DNA of 5,963 bases, from the NCBI GenBank assembly GCA_030044295.1, contig JASHWB010000233.1, positions 1 through 5,963 of the forward strand, written 5' to 3'. Of the stretch, positions 1 through 5,205 are shown piece after piece; within the stretch, counting starts at the first letter, position 1, and each line of letters begins with the position of its first letter. This DNA is from Candidatus Acidiferrales bacterium (GTDB lineage: Bacteria; Acidobacteriota; Terriglobia; Acidiferrales; UBA7541). Under the pieces are notes generated by a model. That model was not told the origin of the DNA. It was given only the letters and a program-made list of their open reading frames with translations, and searched no databases. A program made the position numbers and the translations under genes.

Positions 1-278
1 CCCGCGTGGATTTGTAGCGCGGCCAGGTCGTCGATCGGGCCGGTTGGGCCATGCTCGCCGGGTATCCACTTCGGATAGGCCAGGCCGAGCGCGCCGGGAT
101 GCACGCGAATTTCTTCGTGCGCGAAGGCGATGCGGCGCGCGGCCTGCGACTCGTCTACGACTAGAGTCATGATCGCTGCCGGACTCTCCTGCGCGCGTGA
201 AACGCGTGCAAGCAACGAGAGTACAAGGCTGATGCCTAGAAAAACGACGAACGCTCTGGAGCGAACGCGTGATTTCAT
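1..278 (-). CDS. M61-family (glycyl aminopeptidase-like) metallopeptidase, N-terminal part, runs off left edge
   Basis: Only the first 92 codons are in the window. The protein begins with a basic N-terminus (MKSRVRSR) and a hydrophobic stretch at residues 9-24, followed by an ARVSRA/QES-type cleavage site near residue 29, so it is probably exported. Residues 68-82 read YPKWIPGEHGPTGPI, a hallmark of the N-terminal beta domain of M61 peptidases; the plus-strand gene at 5206 has the same motif with 11 of 15 residues identical. Members of the family are zinc peptidases with a later HExxH site and often a C-terminal PDZ domain; those parts lie outside the window and cannot be checked. The ATG at 278 is chosen because it gives a complete signal peptide; the ribosome site is poor (GGGG about 11 bases upstream). 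It follows the VOC gene by 88 bp on the same strand with no clear terminator between them, so read-through is possible. Confidence 0.82.
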   Translation of the reverse strand, partial: MKSRVRSRAFVVFLGISLVLSLLARVSRAQESPAAIMTLVVDESQAARRIAFAHEEIRVHPGALGLAYPKWIPGEHGPTGPIDDLAALQIHA

Positions 279-366
279 CGTCGAATCTACCCCGCAAAAC
301 CGGCGTGATCGAGCATTGTGCCAGAAGGGAGCCCTGCGAGCCACGCTTAGGAAGAAAGGATCGCGG

Positions 367-855
367 TCACATGTCGTCCCCGTTGTAGGCTCGTTGCAAA
401 GCAGCTATATCGAGCTTGTCCATTTTTAGGAGTGCCTGCATCACGCGACTGCGCTTCAGGGGATCGGGACCGCTCATGAGCTTCGCCAGCGCGGTCGGGA
501 CGATTTGCCAGGAGAGGCCAAATTTGTCCTTCAGCCAGCCGCAGCGATGTGGCTGCCCGCCTGCGGAAAGTTTTTCCCAGTAGTAATCGACTTCTTCTTG
601 CGATTCGCAATTCACGACGAACGAAACAGCCTCCGAGAATTTGAACTGCGGGCCGCCGTTAAGCCCCATAAATGTGTGGCCGTCGAGTTCAAACATGACG
701 ACCATGGGCGAACCGACGGGCTGACCGCTCCGGTTGTTGGGGTCTTCGTAGCGGCTGGTGGTAGCGATCTTCGAGTTCTTGAAGATCGATGCATAAAACT
801 TGGCTGCCTCTTCGGCGTTACCGTCGAACCACAGACACGGATGAATCTTCTGCAC
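367..855 (-). CDS. PhnB-like VOC family protein (3-demethylubiquinone-9 3-methyltransferase-type fold)
   Basis: A 162-residue cytosolic protein of the usual length for the PhnB-like branch of the vicinal oxygen chelate (glyoxalase/bleomycin resistance) superfamily. The opening MQKIHPCLWFDGNAEEAAKF with YASIF following, the FELDGHTFMGLNGGP segment (residues 55-69) and CGWLKDKFGLSWQIVP (105-120) are all typical. Many databases label such proteins 3-demethylubiquinone 3-methyltransferase, but that name is historical and the true activity is normally unknown; some relatives confer drug or electrophile resistance. The start is a GTG at 855, supported by GGAGAA at 861-866 with a 5-base spacer; the first internal Met (residue 51) would remove the first half of the domain. 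It lies 33 bp downstream of the DoxX gene, a pairing that suggests one transcript. No metal assignment is attempted: only His5 and the acidic residues in the expected strands can be pointed to. Confidence 0.9.
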   Translation of the reverse strand: MQKIHPCLWFDGNAEEAAKFYASIFKNSKIATTSRYEDPNNRSGQPVGSPMVVMFELDGHTFMGLNGGPQFKFSEAVSFVVNCESQEEVDYYWEKLSAGGQPHRCGWLKDKFGLSWQIVPTALAKLMSGPDPLKRSRVMQALLKMDKLDIAALQRAYNGDDM

Positions 856-888
856 GGCGGTTCTCCAATACTCGCTTAATTTTCGGGG

Positions 889-1326
889 CTAGGGCTGAGC
901 GCGAAACGGCACGATCGAGCGCACTTGCGCATCGCGCAGAAATAGACTCGCCCACACGAACAATCCGAAGATCACCGGAAATGCATTTTCGAAAAAGGGA
1001 TCCCTGGCCGGCAATTGAACCGCGACGGCTCCTCCTAAGTATCCGGTGAGAAGAATCGCGCCGAAGATCGCCGTGCGCGGGATCGCGTAAAGCGCGGTGC
1101 AAACCAGCAGTACGATCCCTATCCAGACAGTCTGGGCAACGGAAAGATGCAGCCGCGCCGACGCCTGGAGCACCTGGGGTATCTTCAGCACTTTTGTAAC
1201 GCCGTCGAAAATCATGAACAAAATCACCAGGACGCTGATAACACGCCCAGTCCAGATGGCCGCCTTGGGTATGCCCGGTGCCGTTGCCGCCGGTCGCATT
1301 GGCGCTGCTTCTGGGTAATTGGACAT
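889..1326 (-). CDS. DoxX-like family membrane protein
   Basis: A 145-residue protein with four predicted membrane helices at about residues 24-46, 62-82, 85-104 and 115-131, preceded by a Pro/Ala-rich N-terminal tail of some 20 residues. The block AIFGAILLTGYLGGAVAVQL (86-105) is the characteristic third helix of the DoxX-like (DoxX_2) family, and the first helix ends in FDGVTKVLKIP, also typical. Biochemical roles for this family are poorly known; relatives of DoxD/DoxX are linked to quinone or redox-stress functions, but nothing here fixes a substrate. The ATG at 1326 has a ribosome site GAGGTGA at 1330-1336. The gene is first in a probable two-gene unit with the VOC gene, separated from the molybdopterin-fold gene upstream by 107 bp that contains small inverted repeats and a possible promoter. 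Confidence 0.87.
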   Translation of the reverse strand: MSNYPEAAPMRPAATAPGIPKAAIWTGRVISVLVILFMIFDGVTKVLKIPQVLQASARLHLSVAQTVWIGIVLLVCTALYAIPRTAIFGAILLTGYLGGAVAVQLPARDPFFENAFPVIFGLFVWASLFLRDAQVRSIVPFRAQP

Positions 1327-1378
1327 CGCTCACCTCGATTGAACTTGCCTCTTTGTCGCGACCCTTGGGATCTGGCTC

Positions 1379-1406
1379 ATCCTAAAGAATTAGGCTACCT
1401 GCGCAA
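1379..1406 (-). promoter_or_regulatory. Possible promoter for the DoxX-VOC unit
   Basis: Read on the minus strand, TTGCGC (1401-1406) and TAGGAT (1379-1384) are 16 bases apart, 3/6 and 4/6 matches to the sigma70 consensus. It lies about 50 bp upstream of the DoxX start. The match is weak; transcription could equally read through from the upstream operon. Confidence 0.28.
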
Positions 1407-1418
1407 AGTTTCAGCGCA
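1381..1418 (-). other. Two small tandem inverted repeats between the molybdopterin-fold gene and DoxX
   Basis: Two perfect 5-bp stems sit in tandem just after the molybdopterin-fold gene: TGCGC (1400-1404) pairs with GCGCA (1414-1418) across 9 bases, and CCTAA (1381-1385) pairs with TTAGG (1390-1394) across 4 bases. Neither is followed by a T-run on the minus strand, so a standard intrinsic terminator is not supported. They overlap the possible DoxX promoter and could be operator half-sites, or chance. Confidence 0.25.
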
Positions 1419-1433
1419 ATGACGCAAGGAAGC

Positions 1434-1955
1434 TCAGTTCGGAATTACGATCGTGATCGACTTCAGCATACGAACCCATCGCGCAGGCCGCTTGTCGTGC
1501 GGCGCGACCAGCTTGAACGGCCCCTCGCTCCTGCTTAATGGCGCTTGATTCATTTGATCCGCGACCAAAACATCGGAGTCTAGAAACGCCGCATCAAGCT
1601 CGGCCAGAGAGTACACCACGCGGTATCCGTCCGCGGCCGTTGCCAGTACGTATGCGGTCATCCACCTTCCCCGGATGGCTTCGCCATGCGGCACACCTGC
1701 TTGCTGCAAGAGTGTATCCAATGGCACTCCGCGATAGGTTTCGGCCTGGTGACTATGCGGGTTAACCACATGAATCGTGGTCTGCGGCATCTTCTCTAAA
1801 TCCACGAGCGATACCGTCAGCGGCGCACTCACGGCGCCATCAATCGTGATCGAAGGCGGTGCGACAGCGTTTGCCTGCTGCGCTCGCGCATTGGCGGCAG
1901 GCAGAGATGCAAGGCAAAACACCACACCAGCTGAAACAACAAATCGCAGGATCAC
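1434..1955 (-). CDS. Secreted small molybdopterin-oxidoreductase-fold (sulfite oxidase-like) protein lacking the metal-ligand cysteine
   Basis: A 173-residue protein with an N-terminal signal peptide (hydrophobic residues 5-20, cleavage near ANARA/QQ at 25). The mature part resembles the oxidoreductase molybdopterin-binding domain found in sulfite oxidase and YedY/MsrP: TYRGVPLDTLLQQAG (73-87), a GYRVVYSLAELD block (110-121) and the C-terminal GPFKLVAPHDKRPARWVRML (145-164). It is a single short domain without the dimerisation domain of true sulfite oxidases. The mature region contains no cysteine at all, so the thiolate that normally binds molybdenum is missing; it may be a cofactor-free or differently functioning relative. 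The GTG start at 1955 is chosen because TAAGGAG (1962-1968) lies just upstream and a signal peptide follows directly; a longer open frame to 2087 lies inside the transporter gene. The start overlaps the transporter TGA by 4 bases (GTGA), which indicates translational coupling. Confidence 0.82.
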   Translation of the reverse strand: MILRFVVSAGVVFCLASLPAANARAQQANAVAPPSITIDGAVSAPLTVSLVDLEKMPQTTIHVVNPHSHQAETYRGVPLDTLLQQAGVPHGEAIRGRWMTAYVLATAADGYRVVYSLAELDAAFLDSDVLVADQMNQAPLSRSEGPFKLVAPHDKRPARWVRMLKSITIVIPN

Positions 1956-3349
1956 TGAAATCTCCTTACGTTCAATTCGCCGCTGGCTGGGGTAGCAGCA
2001 ATCGGCGTCATGTCCGGCTGGTACGCCGTAGCTACTCCGCGAACGCGCTTGCTCAGCCAAATCGCCAGCCACCCGAGCAGGCCACAAAGCGCGCCGGACA
2101 TGATGATCTCCTTCGGCCTCCAGCCAGCCTCCAACATCGCTCCCCCGATCAGCGGTCCGACGATGGAACCTACGCGACCGACACCCAGGGCCCAGCCGAC
2201 GCCAGTCGAACGAATCGGAGTCGGATAAAATTTCGCCGCCAGCGCGTTCAAGCCTGCCTGTGCGCCGATGACCAAGAATCCCATGATGCAGCCTAGGAAA
2301 AGCGCGAGCGGAAATGATCCGGTTACCTCCGCAACTCCCACCAAGAACGCCGCCGAAAGCAGAAACTCCGCGATCAGCGCGTTAAATGAACCAAGGGCAT
2401 TGATCAGTGGCCCTTCGGCGAAGCACGCAAAAATTCCCCCAAAGCTCACGCCCGCAGTTACCAGCACACTATGCGACACGCTCATGCCGGCTTCTTTCAG
2501 GAGCGACGGCAGCCAGCTGTTAATGAAATACATTCCCATCAGGCTCATGAAGTAGGGAATCCACAGAAGAATCGTACCCACGGCGCGACCCTCGGTGAAC
2601 AAATGCTTCACCGGCACTCCCTTTCGCGCCGCTTCGTCCGAAGTCGCCGTGAAATCGACCTGTGCCGGTGATACTTCCGGAGCAATCCGCCTCAGCATTG
2701 CTTCGATTCGCTTCGGACTTTTCTTTCGCGCCGCCATGAACCGGGCGGACTCCGGAAGTTTTGCGACGAGCACCAAGGCCAGCACGGTCGGCACGATTCC
2801 ACCAACATAGAAAACCCACTTCCATCCCCAAGTGCCGATCACTGCCGAGCTCACCACTCCGCTCAGTACACCGCCAATGGGCATTCCCGCGAATAGCGTA
2901 GCCACGATGGACGGCAAGAGACGCCTGGGAGAATATTCCGACGCCAGAGCCACGGCATTGGGCATAGCTCCGCCGAGGCCTAGTCCGGTGAGGAAGCGGT
3001 ACATCCACAGTTGATGGTAGGTCGCCGCATGGGCGGTGAGCACGGAGAACGCGGCAAACGTTAATTCCGACAGGATGATCACCCATTTCCGGCCGATGCG
3101 GTCGGAAATCGGTCCCGTCCCCAGCGACGCGATCATCAGGCCGATCAAACTTGCCGCGAGAATCGGACCGAAGGCGTGGACTGGAATGTGCGTGGCTTGC
3201 GCAACGGGTGTGGTGACGTAGGCCATCGTAAAGCCGTCATATCCATCCATCACCAACACCAAGCCGCAAAGCACGATCGCCCAACTCTGGAATGCGCCCA
3301 GCGGACGCTGGTCGATCACTTCGCCGACGCTTAATGCTTTCGACGCCAT
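1952..3349 (-). CDS. MFS transporter, aromatic acid:H+ symporter (AAHS) family
   Basis: A 465-residue inner-membrane transporter with the twelve-helix pattern of the major facilitator superfamily. The first helix carries MDGYDG (34-39), matching the DGxD motif of PcaK/BenK-type aromatic acid symporters. The loop between helices 2 and 3 has GPISDRIGRKW (79-89), the superfamily signature; helix 4 carries RFLTGLGLGGAMPNAVALASEY (118-139) with its conserved Arg; PESARF (199-204) precedes the central cytoplasmic loop; and GRVGSIVGPLIGG (391-403) lies in helix 11. These support uptake of an aromatic carboxylate with protons, although the exact substrate cannot be read from the sequence. The ATG at 3349 has GGTGAG at 3356-3361, six bases away. 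It starts 57 bp after the decarboxylase stop and its TGA overlaps the start of the next gene, so all three are likely one operon. The partner decarboxylase suggests a hydroxylated benzoate as substrate (inference). Confidence 0.92.
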   Translation of the reverse strand: MASKALSVGEVIDQRPLGAFQSWAIVLCGLVLVMDGYDGFTMAYVTTPVAQATHIPVHAFGPILAASLIGLMIASLGTGPISDRIGRKWVIILSELTFAAFSVLTAHAATYHQLWMYRFLTGLGLGGAMPNAVALASEYSPRRLLPSIVATLFAGMPIGGVLSGVVSSAVIGTWGWKWVFYVGGIVPTVLALVLVAKLPESARFMAARKKSPKRIEAMLRRIAPEVSPAQVDFTATSDEAARKGVPVKHLFTEGRAVGTILLWIPYFMSLMGMYFINSWLPSLLKEAGMSVSHSVLVTAGVSFGGIFACFAEGPLINALGSFNALIAEFLLSAAFLVGVAEVTGSFPLALFLGCIMGFLVIGAQAGLNALAAKFYPTPIRSTGVGWALGVGRVGSIVGPLIGGAMLEAGWRPKEIIMSGALCGLLGWLAIWLSKRVRGVATAYQPDMTPIAATPASGELNVRRFQ

Positions 3350-3406
3350 TCTGGTCTCACCGGGAGTTTAGCCGGGGCTTTGCGGCGGCCGGGCTGCGCC
3401 GATCCT

Positions 3407-4468
3407 TCATTCCGGCTTTATGCGGAAGATGCGCTCGGCATTCTTGTGAAAGATCTTGTGCTTGTCGGCATCTGAGATCGGCGCCGAGTTCATGAATTTC
3501 ACGGCCTCGGGCGAAGTCTGATATGGATAGTCTATCGCCCACATGACGTTGTCCGCGCCTACCGCCTCGATGCAGAACTTCAGCACTGGATGCCAGTTCA
3601 TGCCGCTGGTCGTAATGGCGAAATTTTGTTTGAAGTATTCGCTGGGTTTTTTCTTTAATGTGACGCGATCTTCAAACTTGATCGACGCCGTGCACCACAT
3701 GTAATCGAGGCGATACAGCCAGTACGGCAGCGCCTCCCCCATGTGCCCCAGCACGATCTTCAGGTTCGGAAATGCGTCGAAGACGCCGCTGGTGATCAGC
3801 CGCAGCGCGTGCAGACCCGTTTCGGCCTGGTAACCCCAGATCGCATGCTCCAGATGATCGGGACGGTACGCTTCGGCCATCGCGGGAATCGGCGCGCGCG
3901 GGTGAATGTAAAGGGCCGCCCTCAAGCCTGCGATTGCCTCAAGCAGCGGCCAGTACTTTCTGTCGCTCAGATATTCGCCGTTCGTGTGCGAATTGATGAT
4001 CAGGCCATTCAGGCGCAGCTTGCTGATCGCTCGCTCCGCTTCTTTGATCGCTGCGGGAACGTCTTGCGGTGGCACCGTGGCGAGTCCGGTGAAACGCGCC
4101 GGGTGACGTTGGATCGCGGCCGCCAGACGGTCGTTCGCCGCGATGGCTACTTCCAGCGCGCGTCCCGCTTCCATCATCTGCACGCCCGTCGAGGTGAGCG
4201 ACAGCAGGTGCATATCCACGCCATCGCGGTCCATGATCTTCATGCGCTCGCCCTCCAAATCGAGCAGCGCCTTGTTCACTGGACCGTTCGGGTTGGTCTG
4301 GACCCTCCAGAGAAAAAGATCAGGGTGATACTGCGTCTGCTTTGCGAGCACGTCGCGCATGGCGTCCATTTGCTCGGGCGTTGAGAATGCCTCTTCCGTG
4401 GCTATGCGCCGGAAGTCTTTCCTCTTGGCCTTCGCTTTTCCAGTACCGGTCTTTCGCTTTGGACTCAT
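3407..4468 (-). CDS. Amidohydrolase-superfamily decarboxylase, LigW / gamma-resorcylate decarboxylase type
   Basis: A 353-residue (beta/alpha)8 metal-dependent enzyme of the ACMSD/gamma-resorcylate decarboxylase group, which removes the carboxylate from aromatic acids without oxygen or organic cofactor. Visible motifs are RIATEEAF (21-28), MDRDGVDMHLLSL (79-91), NGLIINSHTNGEYLSDRKYW (154-173), YIHPR (187-191), GHMGEALPYWLYRLD (241-255) and TTSGMNWHP..AIDYPY (287-316). Likely metal and catalytic residues are Glu25 or 26, His189, His242 and Asp313. The EEAF form, with Ala where gamma-resorcylate decarboxylases have His (EEHF), points to 5-carboxyvanillate decarboxylase (LigW)-like enzymes, whose His188, His241 and Asp314 (recalled from the Novosphingobium enzyme) fall at nearly the same positions. 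Substrate is still uncertain. The ATG at 4468 is preceded by AGGAGA (4474-4479) with a 5-base spacer, so the longer in-frame start at 4516 is rejected. The N-terminal tail of about 20 residues is strongly basic (10 Lys/Arg in the first 21). It is the first gene of an operon with the symporter. Confidence 0.88.
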   Translation of the reverse strand: MSPKRKTGTGKAKAKRKDFRRIATEEAFSTPEQMDAMRDVLAKQTQYHPDLFLWRVQTNPNGPVNKALLDLEGERMKIMDRDGVDMHLLSLTSTGVQMMEAGRALEVAIAANDRLAAAIQRHPARFTGLATVPPQDVPAAIKEAERAISKLRLNGLIINSHTNGEYLSDRKYWPLLEAIAGLRAALYIHPRAPIPAMAEAYRPDHLEHAIWGYQAETGLHALRLITSGVFDAFPNLKIVLGHMGEALPYWLYRLDYMWCTASIKFEDRVTLKKKPSEYFKQNFAITTSGMNWHPVLKFCIEAVGADNVMWAIDYPYQTSPEAVKFMNSAPISDADKHKIFHKNAERIFRIKPE

Positions 4469-4510
4469 GATTGTCTCCTGCGCGCACGCGCTTGCCGAAC
4501 GATGCAACCT

Positions 4511-4561
4511 GGGCAAAGTGGACCGTGCCCGCGCGAAACCGCCTTCCGCGCGATAGCGGAA
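4511..4561 (-). promoter_or_regulatory. Two small hairpins in the leader of the decarboxylase operon
   Basis: Between the predicted start of transcription (about 4596) and the ribosome site (4474-4479) are two inverted repeats. TTCCGC (4544-4549) pairs perfectly with GCGGAA (4556-4561) over a 6-base loop, and GGGCA (4511-4515) pairs with TGCCC (4526-4530) over 10 bases. The leader of about 128 bases is long for an unregulated gene. No known riboswitch class is recognised, and there is no T-run to make the stems terminators; they may be structural, an operator, or chance in GC-rich DNA. Confidence 0.3.
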
Positions 4562-4602
4562 ATTCTGAAGTCCACCCCCGGAGTACGTTCTTGCGGCGCT
4601 TT

Positions 4603-4631
4603 CTTATACGCCCGCCACTCGAAATTCTCAA
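4603..4631 (-). promoter_or_regulatory. Sigma70-type promoter for the decarboxylase-transporter operon
   Basis: On the minus strand TTGAGA (4626-4631, 5/6 of the -35 consensus) and TATAAG (4603-4608, 5/6 of the -10 consensus) are separated by exactly 17 bases. Transcription would begin near 4596, giving a leader of about 128 bases before the decarboxylase ATG at 4468. An imperfect 15-bp palindrome (4618-4632, five of seven half-site positions matching) overlaps the -35 box and would be a natural place for a repressor or activator, but no regulator gene is in the window. Confidence 0.6.
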
Positions 4632-5190
4632 GCTCTGCGATTGTAATGATGCGGACGCTTCCCTCGCACATCGTTAGCAATAGCCCCTCTCGGTCGAACG
4701 CTGGATGGCGCTCGCTACCAGGCCGTGCAAACTGTCTGCAAAGCTTATGTTCTTATGCTCGCTCGAAAGGGCTGAGCCGATGCGCGGCCATGGAAGGAAG
4801 GCAACAACTGAGAATATGTCGAGGCGCCTGCGGCGGCTCGCGATCTGAAGGCGCTCGCGGCAAGATCGGGAGGACAACGCCAGTTTCCAATACCGCCTCC
4901 TGAACGGCAGCGTGCGCGCGGCGTCTAGTTGCTCGACTGGAAGCCGCGCTCGTGCCTGTTGAAAATCCCGCCGGAGCCCGGCGTATTCTTCCGCTTGCAA
5001 CGGCCCCAGGCTTCGGCCGCTCATAGCCTCGGTCCACGTGCAGACCGTCTGCCGCTTGCAACGGTTGCCCAACACCCGCCATCCGATTAGTGTAAGTCCG
5101 ACACCGGCTCACGGCATCCTGCACCATGCAGAACTCTGATATGTTAATTCCAATTGCTGGCTCTTGATTCGTACGGTCAAATCCACTCTC
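4632..5190. other. Long intergenic region without a recognisable gene
   Basis: This stretch separates the leftward decarboxylase operon from the rightward M61 gene. No tRNA, transposase or conserved protein motif is seen on either strand. One minus-strand frame is open from a GTG at 5075 to a stop at 4674 (133 codons; an internal ATG lies at 5024). Most of its third codon positions are G or C and part of it reads LQAEEYAGLRRDFQQARARL, but it has no convincing ribosome site, is rich in Arg/Ser, and resembles no family known to me. It could be a remnant of a lost gene, possibly a regulator of the operon, or a GC-driven open frame. The region also contains the 13-bp repeat pair described separately. 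Confidence 0.5.
4991..5064. repeat. 13-bp direct repeat with dyad symmetry, two copies 61 bp apart
   Basis: CCGCTTGCAACGG occurs exactly at 4991-5003 and again at 5052-5064. Each copy is nearly self-complementary (CCG-TTG against CAA-CGG, with one unpaired C), the usual look of a protein-binding half-site pair. The 61-bp period is not a multiple of three, so it is not a repeat in a protein. The copies sit about 140-215 bp upstream of the M61 gene start at 5206. Chance recurrence this close is unlikely but not excluded. Confidence 0.45.
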
Positions 5191-5205
5191 TCACAGGTGG
5201 GCGCG

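Noticed and set aside
279..366. Terminator between the VOC gene and the left M61 gene
   Set aside because: No stable stem followed by a T-run on the minus strand was found; the -10-like CACAAT in this gap lacks a credible -35 box.
505..879. 124-codon plus-strand open frame
   Set aside because: Antisense to the VOC gene, with no motif of its own.
1956..2087. 44-codon upstream extension of the molybdopterin-fold protein
   Set aside because: It overlaps the transporter C-terminus, would bury the signal peptide internally, and the GTG at 1955 has a much better ribosome site.
2520..3086. 188-codon minus-strand open frame
   Set aside because: Out-of-frame shadow inside the transporter; the other frame shows the full transporter motifs.
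3743..4384. 213-codon plus-strand open frame
   Set aside because: It lies wholly antisense to the well supported decarboxylase, has Arg/Gln/His-rich composition without domain motifs, and is explained by GC-biased third positions of that gene.
4469..4516. 16-codon upstream extension of the decarboxylase
   Set aside because: The ribosome site AGGAGA at 4474-4479 falls inside it and serves the ATG at 4468.
4726..4742. TGCAAA direct repeat, two copies 11 bp apart
   Set aside because: Only six bases long in an unconserved region; well within chance.
4753..5127. 124-codon minus-strand open frame
   Set aside because: Overlaps the other open frame in the intergenic region in a different phase; Ala/Arg/Pro-rich translation without motif or ribosome site.
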